Shown here: positions 24,740 to 38,740 of the stretch, one piece after another
How positions within the stretch are numbered: position 1 is the first letter of the stretch
Layout of the letters: each line of letters opens with the position of its first letter
Assembly: GCF_965638725.1 (NCBI RefSeq)
Contig: NC_134951.1
Location: forward strand, 4,216,001 to 4,280,000
Source: Aptenodytes patagonicus
Lineage: Eukaryota; Chordata; Aves; Sphenisciformes; Spheniscidae
DNA length: 64,000 nucleotides
Reading direction: 5' to 3'
Notes under the pieces: generated by a model
Seen by the model: the letters and a program-made list of their open reading frames with translations, nothing else
Told to the model about the DNA's origin: nothing
Database searches by the model: none
Made by a program: the position numbers and the translations under genes

Positions 24740-27585
24740 TCCACCGCTGGCCCGAGAGAGGGGAGGCGAGAAAAAAGGGGGGAGAAAGAATTAAAAAAAA
24801 AAAGGGGGGCCAAGGCAGGCTGGTTTGTACAAGGGGAGGAGCAGGTGTCTACTGCGTGATCTGGCCAGAGATGGTGTCTTCTTCCTTTTGGAGACCCTCC
24901 ATGCTTACCCAAACCAGGGCTGGCTTTACCATCCTGACCCAAGAGAATTAAAAACCGAGACTTGGGGTATTTGGGTGCTTAATCTGCATCATCTCCCCCC
25001 CAGGATGAGAGCAGCTGGGGATATGGCGCTAGAGGATACGGGTCTTTTCTTCGCCTTTCCCAAAGGAAATGCAGGCAGAGGTGGTTTCCACGCCGCGATA
25101 GGCTGCGGGTTATTACCCCTGTGCACAGCTCGGGATGTGTACTTTGCCCAGAAAGGGCTGAGACACGGAGCCGTCCGCAGGGCGCAGTGGAAAAAGGAAC
25201 AGGAAGCTAAAAAACATAACAGCAGCAGGATTTTCCTCCAAATTTGGGAGCCAAACAAAAATCTCTCGTCTACTGAGAGGGGCTAAGGACAACTAGGGAA
25301 AGTCCAGCTTGCTGAGCAGCCCCAAAAGACAGCTGCGAGTATTTTTTTCCCATAAAAGCATTGAGCTTGCTTAGGTTTGGGAGCCGGGAATTTGTCCAGG
25401 AAAACAGCTCTTGATTTTCCTACAAAGGTGAAAGCAAACAAGAATCTGCCTGGATGTTTTTCTGGCCATTTATCCTGCTTTACCCCAAGCCTATTGTGGT
25501 GTTTCAGGTGACCGGTCGTGGATTGGGAAGCTCGGAGGGTCCCTGGTGAGGTGCGGGGGGGGTAAATAGTTAACAGGTAATTCATGCACTGACATTTTCA
25601 CATGACTTATTTGACCCAGAGAGAAAACAAATATGTTTGCAAGTAAGAAAGCATGATCTGCCAACAAACTTCAAACAGGCCCCAAAAGAGCCTGAACTCA
25701 CTAGATGATGTATGGACAGGTGAGAAATAATTCAGCCACATACAACCGTGCCGTAAGGGTATAGGGGAAAGGATATAGAGGGAAAGGGTTTGTAAACTAT
25801 TCATGGACCAAAAATGTATAAAAATTGGTTAACTGACCTGCAAAGGTTTTACCAGAAAGCCTTGAGTCTAAAGCAAAGGAGAAAAGAGGGAAAAATGCAA
25901 ATTACCAATGCAGTCTTAATGACCCACCTTCCTTCATTAGTACAGCTACTGTGCTGCCTCTGAGATAATTAACCCTGCTAATTAATGGGGATTTAGGCTG
26001 TTTTCTCTGTGCTGTGTGCACAGAGGTACCAGCTCCCCGAGAGCTGATTTTTGGGGGGGGTCTTTGCCCAACCCCTGAGCTGAGCTGCCGTGCCCAGGCT
26101 GAACCTCCAGCCCGATGGCAGCGGGTCGGGGACATGCCGTCGGCCAGAGCTGGCCAGGAAAACCCAGAGGGAAACATTTCCTGCTGTGAAAGGCTCTCCC
26201 ATCCAAACTGGAACATTTCAGGAGACGTTGCTGATTTCACTGAGGTTGTGTATTTTTAAAAAAAAAAAAAAAATTAAAAAAAGAAAAATAATGAGGGGAA
26301 GGAGAGGAAAGTTTTCCTGACTCTGTTCCATCCTTTTTATCAGAAGTTAGGAATATAAGAAGGTGCCTCGCGGCTCAAATCCAGCCCAGTGCTATCTCAG
26401 TATTTGACATTATTTGTCATTTGGGGAAGAATTTCAAAATGTTTAGATTTCGTTACGGTTCAAAATGAAGCCCCAAACTCAACCCTTCCTCCCCCTCCTC
26501 ACCAAGCGGCGTTGCCATCCTTCCCCAACAGTGCGTTTAGGACCATCCTTCGCTGCAAAACCAATCGGGTTTTTGGGCCAATGTCTGTAACCTCCAGCTC
26601 AAACAAAACCGGGCGCTGGGTTTGCTCACTCGACTGTGACAGATCCAGCCCCAGGCACCCTCTGCCTCCCCGTACACGGGGGGCGGGGGTCCTGTCCCCG
26701 CCGGCTCTGGACGTCACATCTCCAATGGGTTCTTCCACCCTGAACACTGTACGTCTCGGCGAAGGTCACCGTCGCCAGCAGCCCCTGCTTTCGCACGCTG
26801 CCTTCCCACCCCGCGGCATCGGACGACGTTGGAAGGGGATGGGATGATCACAATATTGAGAAAGCTCAACCCAAGCAAATGGAGGATTTATAAACTCCTG
26901 GCCTAGCCCGCAGGCTGCAAGGTCGCCCCTTATCTGAGTTTGCAGAGGGTTTGCAAAGTGCTGGCAGCCCTCCAAATATGTTTGGGAGTTTTTACTCTAA
27001 CCTAAGGCTGCCGGACTCCCACATTTGACATTTTCCAAGTGCTGTTAAACGACGAGGCAGCGACCGGGAACAATGTGTGATTATAACAGCCGGCTGGGAT
27101 AGGGAAAGCCGCTAGCTGAAGCTTTCCAAGAGCCGTAGCAAGTGTGAAGGCTCAGCAGCCTGGCTGCCCGCCCTGCAGGAGCCATCTTCATCAGGGATGC
27201 TGCAGGGTGGAGGGAGGTGCCGGGCAAAGCCAGCGCTTGCCCCCTGAAAGCCTTTTAATCGCGGCCCAAAGGTGGAATAATGAAGTTTGGCAAAGGGAAA
27301 ATGTTGGGGCACCTTTATCAGAGCTGCTCCGGGAGCACCCCTGCCTGGTTGCCTCTGCTTTGCCTGCAGACACACCGTAGGCTGCACCGTCGTGGTGCAA
27401 GACCCTACAAGGGATCCCGCGCGCTGCTCTTTGCCAAAGCCACGGGGTCTGGGCTGCCACCCCCGTTTCACAAAGAAACGAGACAAAAAGGAGCTATACG
27501 GATGATTCAGAGTCAGCAAAGGAGCTTGCGGGCTTGAAGCCGGGTTTCTCAAGGTCTGCATTAACCCCCGCATAGACTATTCTTT
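24740..27585. other. Intergenic DNA, no gene seen
   Basis: No gene recognised. Holds an A-rich tract at about 26258-26290 and a GC-rich patch at about 26640-26840 with CpGs. The 153-codon frames at 24825-25286 (+) and 27112-27573 (-) have no visible domains. Confidence 0.5.
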
Positions 27586-27589
27586 GCCT

Positions 27590-27735
27590 TTGTGCCTTAA
27601 TTAATCCATCAGTAGCAAGGGCTAACCACCGTTAGAGAGCTGCATTCATTAACAGATGTGCTCAGTATCGCACAACGATTTAAATGAGCCGAGGTGCTCT
27701 AATTCTCAGCTGGGAATATTTCTGTTATTTGGTGG
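27590..27735. promoter_or_regulatory. Candidate conserved non-coding element
   Basis: A compact AT-rich segment with TTAATTAAT, CATTCATTAAC and ATTTAAAT blocks, set in GC-richer DNA. It is neither a simple repeat nor a recognised transposon. Called on texture only; cross-species alignment would decide. Confidence 0.2.
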
Positions 27736-27739
27736 AAAA

Positions 27740-30690
27740 AAGGGGACGAGAGGAAACCCATGCTGAAGACAGATAAAAATATAAACTCGCTTGTTGTTTT
27801 ATTTCCCCTTTTTCTTCCTTTTATCTACTGGAAAACTGACTGTGCAGGACAAGGAGTAAAAGAAAACAAAAGAAAGAGGAAGGAAAAACAAAAAACAAAA
27901 GTGCTGTTTTTCCTTCTTTCTTTCTCAAGAAAACAAGTCCAGAAAATATCTTCCAAAATACAGTTTTTCACCCAACAGCTGCCCCCACTTAAAAAATATA
28001 TTTTTGACAGTGGAGATGATGAAAGGAGAGGCATGGCTGAGGAGAAGCGGGATGTGCTTGAATACAAATTGGATTGGAAGTGCAAAGGGGGTTATTAGTC
28101 AGATAGGGAGGATTATTTTACGTCTCGACCACCTATACAACCGTGCGTGCAAATGCCTAAATGAAATGTTGGCTTAATCATCCTGGTCAAAGTCCTCTGG
28201 CTACAAGCAAGGCTTGTTGTACTGTGGATTAACAGGGTGAAAAAAATTAAGGGATTCTATATACACAGTGTTTCTGGCTTTGGTTAGAAACCCCAGGGTC
28301 AGAGCAAAGCTCTGATTTCAAACAACTGTATTTTGAATGATCCTGTTTATTCCAAGTGTCTGCTGAGGCTTTGACTCCGAGCTATTAATACAAAATAAAT
28401 AATTTTCACATGAGCTATTTTTGCCTCCGTTGCCAGAAAAATAAAACAAGGCAGCCACAGAAGCGACACGTGCGAACAGCAGAGAGGGAGCGAGACGGGG
28501 CCGTGGGCTGCTGTGATTTTCTCGGCTGCTGAATGACACATGGAGCGCCGCTGGCAAAGGATGCTGAGCGAGACCGCCTCAGCCAGCACGATGAAGGATG
28601 CTTTTGCGACACACACGGGGTGGTGGGAGACTCCCAGGGCGTGTTAGACCACGGGTTTTATGGCATCTAAATCCACTGTTGTTTGAGAGGGTGTGTGACC
28701 TGCAATAAAGGCAGCTTAGCCCCTGTGAGTGGTAGCTTCAAAAGCTGCCCCTTGCAGATCCTACCGGGCAGATGCGAGCCCAGATGATGCAGATGTGCTG
28801 GCACAAGACCCTGCGGTGGGTGCAGATGCATCCAGAGGACTGTACTTCTGTGGGGCTGGGTGCAAATAGGTTTTTTTGGGAAGCAGCATCTCACCGCAGT
28901 GCTCCCAAGTAGGGATCCAAGGGATTCCTTGAGGAATTTCATTCTCTGTGGTATGGGACCCATCCAGGCTGGCTGGGATGCGCTTGGACCCACAGCATTT
29001 GGATCCCCAGGGCAAGGGAGCAAGAGGTCAAGAGATAAAGGCAGCAGGTCCCTGCTCAGCTGTGTTCCCAGCAGATGCCAGGGACGAGCTGTATTTGCAC
29101 ACCTGCAGCCGAGCCCCCTCCCCTGCCTATGGTTGTATACTCACAGCCCACTTACCTTCTCCACCAGCTGCTTTTCTGGTCCCCTTTTTGCAGGTGGATG
29201 TCTGGAGCTCACCAGGTCTCTGCATCTGAGTCCTGGATTTCAGATCTAGTGATGGAGTGAAACGGGAGGGAGGGAATGTCTCCAAGAAATGAGGGCCTCA
29301 GCGATGGGAAATAATTCTGCAAAGCCTCTGCAGATGCCACCTGGCCTCCTTCCCTGGAATACCTGAAGGACAACCCTGCTATTTGTCTCCAAGCACCACT
29401 TTAAAGTCTCCACCACTTGCTAGTTATGCGCCCCGTAATAAAGGGGCTTCACTGGGGTTCAGAGGTTCAGAAAAGATGGCAGCTTTGGGGGGCATCAGCA
29501 AGGCAAGGAGAAGGCAGCTAGTGAATGTGCAAAGTGATTGCCTCTCAAAATCACAGCCCTTAACCTGTGCCCGTGCCAGGCGCTCAAGGCTGCTTGGGAA
29601 ATGGAGGTCTGTGCTCTCTGCTAACACCGTGGCCCCTCCGTCGAAATAAGCACCAAGCTGGACCAGGAAAGGCTCTCCCATCTTGTGCCTCTGCCAGATA
29701 CGAATCGTGGAGGGACGCAGCCTGACCCCGAGGTGTTTTGCATGCTCAGACTTGCACAGGCTCAAGGAAGGACCTTCAAAGTTGCTGGACAAAGGACCTG
29801 GTGCTGGAGGCTCCCCCCCGGAGCCGGTGGGGGAATTGATTGCTGCGGAGATGTGGGAGGCGCTCGCTGGAGTCTGCGAGTCTGCAAGGAGAGCACACGG
29901 TTGGAAAACTCTACCTACCGTTCACATCTGGGTCCTGTAGTTTTGTTGCTGGTTTTTAAAGATCTATTAATCTATGTATTGATACAGCCAGCTAGCTAGC
30001 TTGAATTATCAGGTTATAAAAAGACATACATTCATTTAAGCTGTAAGATCTCCAAGATGGGACTGTGTCCCACAAAAGGCGAGTGTTGCAGTGAGGTGTA
30101 ACATCCCTCTTAAACTACCGGGATGTAGAAGAAGCAGACAAGGCTTTAGATACACAGGCGTTTCTGGGGGGGGGGAAAAATCAGTTAAGGATTTAAACAC
30201 AATTATATCAATTCTGGTTCTAGATATCCATCACCTGCAATTTTCTAGAGGCAGGGGGAGCATACCAGGGGAAAATCACTACAAGCTCACCTCATTCTCA
30301 TCTTTTTCCACAGCTACCTCCTAACAGCCACTATTTTCAATTTGGAGGAAGGAGGTATAAACACGGTCCATGACTGTCACAAATTATACATTTTAGTTTT
30401 CCATGTTTGGGACGATCGGGGCTCAGCACGCCCCTAGTGCAAAGCACCAGCTTGATTTTACTGTCGCCCTTGGAGACCCCAGGTGGCTGGACCACTGTCA
30501 TGTTAGTAAGGTCTTGATCTCAAATAGAGCACCTGTACACCCCGTAATACGGCTAAATACCAATAAAATCATATGTGTCCTGACCATCGTTCCCAGCAGG
30601 GCTCACCAAAATCTAACCCACATTTGAGGTCCCGCCGGGACCGAGGCAGGAGAGCAGAGGGGACCAGCTGGCTTTCCCGAGCCCTGAGCT
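27740..30690. other. Intergenic DNA, no gene seen
   Basis: No exon or RNA gene recognised. A purine-rich A/G tract lies at about 27855-27905. Open frames of 60-129 codons overlap one another on both strands. Confidence 0.5.
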
Positions 30691-31039
30691 GTAGGCATCT
30701 ATTAACAATTAGCTTTTTGGCTCCACTAAGTGCACTCAGCCTGACTTGGTTTTATTGGCATCACCCATCTCCCAGTAAATGTGATAAGAGAGTCTGATTA
30801 GCCGTGGCGTTCAGACTGGGCTCCGGGCTGGTCTCCGGCACAGCTGTCTGAAGGCTACTTACCACATGTGCTTTCCACGCCACGCTTCCAGGCCCAGGAG
30901 GGTCTGATGAAGATTGTCCCTGGACCTCATTGTTTACTTTTAGGCAAGCATCAGAATTAAGACCAATTTAGCTGCCTCCTCTTTTCCTTTTCTTTTTTTC
31001 ACCGGGCTCAGTCTAAACATGCATCTCAAGAAAGAGACT

Positions 31040-31340
31040 TTTTTATCGCCAAGACAACGCATGATAAGGAAAGATCATCTGTCTGCGAGAAAATTACTTC
31101 TGTGGGGTTTAGAAAGTGGTCCCAAGGGTCTGATTCCAGCACAGGAATTATAACCCCCATGATAAGGCACTTTCTTTTATAGTTTTTTATTTCATAGCAA
31201 TAGTCACAGCTTAAAGATAAGAACAACATACATTTTGTTTAACTAGGCTCTTGTTCCTTGGTGTGGGGCTCACTGTGAACTGGCATCCATCAAACTCTTT
31301 TGTGATTTACATGAATACCTGATTCTTCTGATAAGGGAAA
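31040..31340. promoter_or_regulatory. Candidate GATA/forkhead enhancer upstream of GATA4
   Basis: Four GATA consensus motifs occur in 273 bases: TGATAA at 31062, 31160 and 31329 and AGATAA at 31215; another TGATAA is at 30782 and a core TTATC at 31043. A forkhead-like TGTTTAA lies at 31236-31242, 16 bases beyond the 31215 GATA site. A published mouse Gata4 mesoderm enhancer upstream of the gene is bound by forkhead and GATA factors; whether this is its avian counterpart is inference. The distance to the presumed promoter here is about 19 kb. Confidence 0.35.
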
Positions 31341-31344
31341 GTGT

Positions 31345-32340
31345 AAGTCAACACAGTTCTGTTGTAATTGGGTGTTACCTGTTTAGATACTGAACTGCTA
31401 TCTCAGCATCAGTTCGCAGGCAAGCTCCACTTTACCTTTTCTTGCTAGGTGCAGAGAGAATGTCTCTTGGTTTTTCATTGGCCCCCAGGTGCTGCGACAA
31501 GCTTCTCGGAAGCATCTTTTCTCTTCAGCCTAGTGGAGGTGGCCACAGGACGTTGTGGATGCTAAAAGTCAATGTGCATTCAAACAGTGATGGGAAAAAA
31601 TTACAGAAGTCCCCAGTTAAACCTGAAGTCCCCACTCCAGGTTCAGCGTTGGCCACAGACTGGTGGAGACTGCGTGGTCTAGCAAAGAGGTACTACCGTA
31701 TCCTTATTTTGCTGATATAATTATTTACCTTAGTGAGCAGCATTTCATGCTTATAGTATAAAAAAAAATTACTCATGTGCACGATAGCAGCAATCTCTGA
31801 CCCTCAGCATACCAAGACTTCTTTGCACTAGGTGACAGAGATACTAAGACATCTCAAAGCCTGATAAGTTTGCAACCTAAAAACAAACCAGAAAAGGAGC
31901 CCAGTAAAGGATTTGATGACTGCCTTGAAGCAGGACTTCTCAGAAGAGAGGCCATAGCTCCTGCCTTGGACCGTACCACCTTTAATTAGATGCCAGTGTC
32001 CCAGGAGACAACTGCTTTACTTCTAACAAAAATAAGAGCACCTGGTCTTCCATAACAAGAATAACTAGAAACAAAAAACTAAAGACGGAAAGACCGTGAA
32101 CAGCCTGAATCTCCCACCTGCAGGCTCTGAGGACCAGTGGATTGAAGAAATGAAATGCAAATCACTAACCAAAATGCTCATTTTGGATAAGGAATACCCC
32201 AGATTCTGCCCAGTGTTTGCTCTCTTTGCCTGACATCTTCAGGAGAGCCAAGCTCAGGAACCTGAAGCGGAGAAGCAGTGTGGAAGTCGGCCATTAGCAG
32301 CAAGACGATCTCTTCTGCTTCCATCCCAAGTTTTGATATC
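31345..32340. other. Intergenic DNA, no gene seen
   Basis: No gene or recognisable repeat. AT content is moderate, with scattered homeodomain-like cores. Confidence 0.5.
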
Positions 32341-32353
32341 AGCCTACAACTTT

Positions 32354-33076
32354 TCATGATTTCCCTGGCCTAAACCAGGGCCCCACCAAATCCCCTGGAG
32401 CGGCAGAGGTGTGGGCAGCAGCACAGGACTGCAGGGATCTCTCAGGAACTGCTGGCAGAGGGGCCAGGAGACCATCGGTCACGGAGATGCAGACTGGGAA
32501 GATCCCATACAAAGGCTGTAAAGGGATGTTTGGAGGTATCTCCCTCCCAAAAGCAAAGGTGAACCTGGGTGATTTGCCAGCTCCTAGCTGGGATGATACA
32601 GGAATGCCCAAAGGTCTTTTATTCTCCTCTTGCTGTGAACCCACCTGGTTGCAGTGAAGGTGCAGCAATGCTTTGCCATGAAAGGGCTGTTCAAGGCAGG
32701 TCTCCCCAAACCGCAGTGATATCCCACGTGCTAATCCTACACCACTGCCCAGATGAGAGGAACTTTGCTTCCTGCCAGCAAACACTGAGGGCCAGATAAA
32801 TAAGAGGAGCAGCAGGGTAGATACGGCCTTCTTCCCAGAAGTGGGATCCAGGTCTTCAAAAAGAGTAAGACTCAAAGCCTGGTCCCTCCTCGACCTCCCC
32901 AAAAGCTTCTGCTCAATGCAAAGCCTTGGTTGAGTCCCCCTTATCCAAGTGTTGGGCTCCAGGGTGCAGCAGGTCATGCACCACCTGAAACATCGACTTG
33001 GCCATGCTCGGCCAAGGCCCCTCTCTGTGGAGCTAGCTGCAGGTTGGGTGGACACCTCTTGGCAAGTGGAGATCAT
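32354..33076 (-). other. 240-codon open frame of unknown status
   Basis: This is the longest uninterrupted frame outside the G/C-homopolymer zone. The translation begins with ATG, has a Leu-rich hydrophobic stretch (a run of six leucines followed by FIWPSVF) around residue 90, no signal peptide, and no domain I recognise. Under even composition about 0.05-0.1 frames this long are expected in a window this size, so it is mildly unusual, but base composition could explain it. There is no flanking splice or polyadenylation architecture that convinces me it is an exon. It could be a chance frame, an orphan transcript, or the trace of an old element. Confidence 0.15.
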
Positions 33077-33264
33077 GGCTCTGTTGGCCTCAGGTGTCCT
33101 CAGAGGTTGGGAATATTTGATATTGGGAGAGACCTGAAAAAACGCTCCAGCCTACGCAGTTGAAAAGGCAGTGTTGTATTGGCTTGTTTTTATGAGTTTA
33201 AAAGAATTTCTTGGCCACCACACTGTCAGAAGACAGGGATTTTATGGTGGTATAGAGAAAGACA

Positions 33265-33290
33265 GATATATAGATATATATATATATGTA
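33265..33290. repeat. (AT)n / GATA-like microsatellite
   Basis: Short alternating AT run with interspersed GATATA units. Any GATA motif read here is repeat-derived. Confidence 0.8.
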
Positions 33291-36200
33291 AAATATTAAA
33301 TATACTTTTAGCACAGGAGAGCCGAGGTTTAAGAGGCTGTTTCCTGGCTTAGTCTAATTCTCTCACTAGACGTTTTCCTTCACACTAAGTGAAATTCTGG
33401 CTGAATTAAAGAACCACTTTTCCTCTTATCTGCTGTTCCTGTTATCTAACTCCAAGGCAAAGGCTGGGAGCTGAGAGACAGCCAGGGCATACCATTTTAT
33501 GGCTCGCCTTCCCACTGTTCCCCCGGGCTTGCATGGAAATGCCAGGAAGATTTCTTAAAAAACAGCCCGTCGCTCTCGACCCGACCATACAGGGGGAACA
33601 GCAATGGGAAGTCACAAAATTGGTCACTTTGCTGGATATCTTGGGGGTTTTTTTAGGGTGGAGGCTCCCAAAATCTCCTACAGACCCCAATGAAGTGACT
33701 GCACTACGACCTCTGTGGAGCAGGGACCATCCTTTCCATTAAAAGGTCCAGGTCCCTTCAGGTGTGCGAGCCTCCAAGGGTGTCATGAAAAGGGAAGCAA
33801 TAAAAAGCACCAACCCCATTCCTTATTTACTGTCACTACTTGTTTCTGGCTCCGGAGCCAGGTTGGTGCAACCAGCAGGAGCCAAGAGACCTGAGCTCCC
33901 TCCCCGACTCTGCCACTGTCTTACTGCTTAGTCCTGGGCAAGCCCCTCCACTTATTTGCCCCTCTTTCTCCACCTTCAGCAAAGTCTCTACCTTGGTTAT
34001 AGAGGTTGCCAGTTTTGGGGGAGCAGGACACGTTTGCCCAGCACCAAACACAACCGAGGCTCCTGCTTCAAACTGATCCTCTTCATGCCATGGTGAGAAC
34101 GATACTCGTGCCTACCTTGGGTAGACTTTAAGTAAGAAACCTCTTTTATCCTTGGATTTTTCATTAGCGTCTTGTCCCAGTGTTATTCACATACCTTTCT
34201 CCAGGTTCCCTCCAAGTCCTCCGTTGTCTCAAGGTAACATCAGCTTCTTCCACGCCTTGTGTTTGTGCGTCCCAGACTTCGCAACTGAGTTAGCTGTGCC
34301 GAGAGCTGCACTTCTCACACAAGCCAGGTTTATTAGGTTTGCACTGCCACTGTCTTACGTGTCTGTTCCCTAAATTAAGAACACACTGGTAGGCACAGAG
34401 GTGTTTAGAGCCCTTGAAACCAAATTAGCTACCATCCTTTTTGCTCACATGCAGCTTCTTTAGCTACAGCCTTAATTCAGGCTACTTGCAGCCCACCTCC
34501 TCGCAGCATCCTGCTGTCTCTGGCAACACCAAACAAACAAAAACCAAACCCCAAACAGACAAGGTCCTTCCTTGCAGGACCCAGACATCCTTCCAAGAAG
34601 GTCCCTGCTCCACAGTCAGCTGGGAATTGCAGCAGCCTCAATTTCAAAGGCAGTATGGATGCTCAGCACTGGGTCTTACGAGAAGCTGTTATTTCCAAGG
34701 TTTTCCAGAAATGGGCAGTGTATGTTTAAGTCTATGGCAGACTGCACGAGCTGCGGTTATGCCGCTGTGAAGTTCTGCCTATAGAGAAGCGTCAAAATAG
34801 GTTTTGCCACAGGTGAAACATGGTTGTGGTTGGACATCCACTGGGGGACAGCTGTGGGGGGCTGAGATGGGGCTGAGTGCCCAGGTGTTTGTTACTGCTC
34901 CTTCCCCCTTTTTTCACCGTCCTCTTGCACAGCCAGTGTTCACCTGGAGACCAGGAGGCCCATAAATCTCAGGAAGTGGAAGTTGGCAGATCCATCTCTG
35001 AGGGAGCCAAGAGGTCTCGGTTTGAAGCATGATCTCACGCCCAGAGCAATGAAGACTCACAGAGTCCTCCTTGTCCTCCCAGCCCTCTCCCTCGCCTCCT
35101 GGGGAACTTTAGGAAAGTCTCCTGCTTTGATTTCCCCTCCTGTAAAAGAGGAGTGAAATCTGCTCCCTCCGAGATTGGCTAGTGAAAAGGGATGTACAGC
35201 TTCATAAAATGATGGTGATTAGAATGACATGCCTCTTCCCATTTGAAACAGATACAGATCTGGCCCAATAATTCCACAGAAAAGCTGAGTCTGAATATCT
35301 TTAATACACTGATCTGATTTAAAAAGAAACAGAAACCTGGAGTTAAAAAGCAAGTGGGTTTTATCGCCTCTTTTATTATTTAATTTGGCTGGAATGTCTT
35401 TTTCTCTTTTAAGACGAATGAACCTTCTGCTGACAGCAACTCCCTTACTTTTTGCTTTCAAACCAAAATTGACGGGATTTTAGGGGATTTTCTGTTAAAA
35501 AAAAAAAAAAAAAAACCCAACACCTTCCTCATAGTAGAAAGTGTGTTCAGCTGCTGTCATGAAAAACTGGCTAAAACCACAATATCCTTCTGGGGAAGTT
35601 ACACCACGCAGAGCAGCTGCAGCCCAGAACATTTCTGGTCTCTCCTGCTCCAACAGGTTTAGATGCCCAGCCCTTCAGACGTCCATATAAATTCGGGCTA
35701 TGGCAAGGACCACTTTAGGGTGCCTGTGACCAGGGCAGCAGCATCCCTGCACCTACCTGCCACAATGCACTCATCAGGAACCGAGGGGCTCGGACCTCCT
35801 CAAAGTTATGGTGAGTCAGACGGTGTGCACCTTGGCCAATGCCACCCAAGTGTGGTTTGCCACCCAAGCTCCAGGAAACTCTGCCTCTAAGACACACAAA
35901 GCTCAGTACAAGAAACCTCGCCATGGTATATATCTTCCTAAGACTGAGCTCTTGCTCGCACACTGCAAGAAGACAAGTATATACCAGCACCACCTGGTGA
36001 TACCTCCCAAACAACGGGCTCGGCCCCATCAACCTTCACTCTCTCAGGTCCTCCCATGTGAACCTGTGGGGCTACTCGCTTGGATAAGACAAGTTAGCTG
36101 TAAATTCAGCTCAAAGCCAACCCTCAGAGAGGTGTGGGCAGTGTGGCCCTCACAGATGCGTAGCGCAGAGGGGTTGGCTCACGTTATTGCTGTCCAGCTT

Positions 36201-38723
36201 TCCAAGAGGTAACACCGCCAGGAAAACATCAGGGCTTACTTGGTTTAGATGAAGATGTAAACAAATGATCATTGGCGAAAAATTACCTCAGCGACAGCTA
36301 AGCAGGGCTAAACGTGTGGATGCCCAGCATTTGCTAGCAAAATTCTTTTCAAGCAGGAAGCATGTGGCTTTCCCTCTAGACAAATATCCTCCTGAGCATC
36401 AGTGTGAGAGCTGAAAGCCCTCCATCTAGCAGAGCACAAGCTGGAGACCTCCGAAACTTTCCTGAGCAACCTTAGCTTATCCTGTAAAAAAAAAATACAG
36501 TCACTTCTCCATATTTCTTCTAACGCTGCATGAGCCTGTCCAGCCGGCCATTGTCAATGCCTTTATCTCCCTCCTCTCGCCCTTTGGGGATGCCACTGCT
36601 TGGCCCAGCAGAGAAGGACCTCAGCTGACCCAGGAACCCTGTAAAGCAGAGCAGCAACCTGCCAACCCGAATAGAAAATACAGCAGGCAGCTAGGTATTT
36701 TCTTTAGACAAGGCATATCGGGGCAATTGGAGCACGGACTTTGCTTCTTCACTTTGTGTGGACTATGAAGGTTTTCTCTTGCCGCAGCAAAAGCCCGTGC
36801 TCACTAGAAGTAACCTCTGCATCTTTAAGTGCATAATTCGTGGGCTCTGCCAAGTGGACAGGAAATTAATGAAGTTTAAATGAAGAGCTGCTCCCTTTTC
36901 TAGCTGTCTGATTATTTCTTTTGATTTAGTATAATCCTTGCAGAGTGCTCCTGATCTAATCACAGGAGCTTGCACTTCGTGATCCGATTACTGCCAAGTT
37001 TCTGGACATTCATTTTGCTTTGATGGGAACATTTAGATGTGTGAACTTCTCAGGGGCTGACTGACAGCTCTCAGCTCTGGGATCTCATTTTAATTATAGA
37101 CCCAGTGGAAATGCATGCAAATTGGTTGTCTCAAAACACCACCTTGAGAGAGCAGGTTTCTCTTCCTGGGAAAGCTAGAATCCTTTTGTTTGGGGGAAAA
37201 AAAAGAAATAATGTGATTTTCCACAGACCAGAATATCTACTTCACCTTTAGCCAGTCTTGCAGCCTGTCCATAGCTTAGACATGCAAACAGCTCCTGGCT
37301 CAGCATTGCTTCTAGCCAGAGCCTATGAATCCTGACACTTGGCGTCTGTTCCTACTCTTACCTACAGGTCTCCACCCCTCTGCCAAACCTGGCTTGAACT
37401 AACCAGTAAATTTAAATGCTATCTGGACAAACGTGCAGCCAGCACACTCACACAGTTTCATTTTTAAAAAAGGAAGCTGCAGAGACAGAGATAACACTGA
37501 GCCTGTTTTCCAACAGCCTTCCCCAGCCCAAACTTGCACAAAGTTGGGCTGAGACCTGATGATTTCAGTGCACGTGGTGAGAGAGTCCAAGACATCTGCT
37601 TTGCACACTGATTTTCCAGTGCTGTTGCCCAAATACCATCACGTTGTACCCTCAGCCTTTCATGACCTAAGGTTGCCGCAGTCACCGATCCCCTCCCAAC
37701 ACTCCCAGGTGGAGAAAGCAGCTCCGGGTGTCTGCCTTGCGAGATAGCATCACCCTGCCGGCTCCCAAAGCCTTCCTTGTGATGCCGCTGCCCAGTGTTT
37801 GCTCATGTCCTCGCATTGTCCCCAACCCTGATAACTCCTCTGGTCAACGTTATCGTCTTATCGCCACAGCGGCACTGTTGAGCCATCAGCCCTCCACGTT
37901 TCGCAGGGAGGACACCAAGCTCTAGCCGCTGATAGACCTATCTATAAGCCCATTCAGGATTGTTTTGATCAAGGGCTTAATCTCTGTTTGCATGGTCAAA
38001 TCCCTCCCTCCCTTGTCTGCAAGCTGGATGTTGGGATGAATGTCCCCTCGACTCGTGCCATCTCAGAGCCTGGCTACGTGGAGAGCACGTCGCAGTCAAA
38101 GATTCATCGTTTGCACCCCATGGGGCTTTATTACCCTTATTTTAGCAGATGGGCAACTGAGGTCCCAAGAGAGGTGCAGTGGCCTCTCCAAAGTCTCAGG
38201 ACAATCAAGAATTGAGCTAGGGTTTCCCAAGCCTTAAGGACATCCTACTCCTCCAACAGTGCTGTAAAGGACGGGCCAAGTCAGGGCATCATTGTGCTGA
38301 CAGCCGAACACAGGAGCCTCAGCCAGAGACACCTTTCCATCTAAAGTCCTGATATCTTTTGAAGATGCGATCATTTGCTTAGCTTTATTTACCGAGCAAC
38401 CCTCTTCCAGTCAATGGAGCGGAGATAAGCATGATCTTGATGAGATCAGGATTCATCTGACAGGATGAGAATAGGGTGGAGAAGAAAAAAGAAAAAAAAG
38501 TAAAAGTAAAAGCTCATTGATGATCCAGGCTGCAAAACAGGCCAAATCTGAAGGGCAGAGTTCTCCCTCAAATACTTCTCATTTTTTTTCCAAAATGGTA
38601 ACATAAAGCATTTGGGCTCCAGCACTGAACCAGCAGCAGAGAGAAAAAAATGAGAGCAGGGGAGAGAGAAACCAGGAAAAATGGATAAAAATGGGGAAAA
38701 GCTCTCTATATTTTCACCTCCTT

Positions 38724-38740
38724 CCCCCCCCCCCCCCCCC
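38724..38740. repeat. 17-base poly-C run
   Basis: An isolated C homopolymer in otherwise balanced sequence, outside the GC-rich domain near GATA4. Confidence 0.9.
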
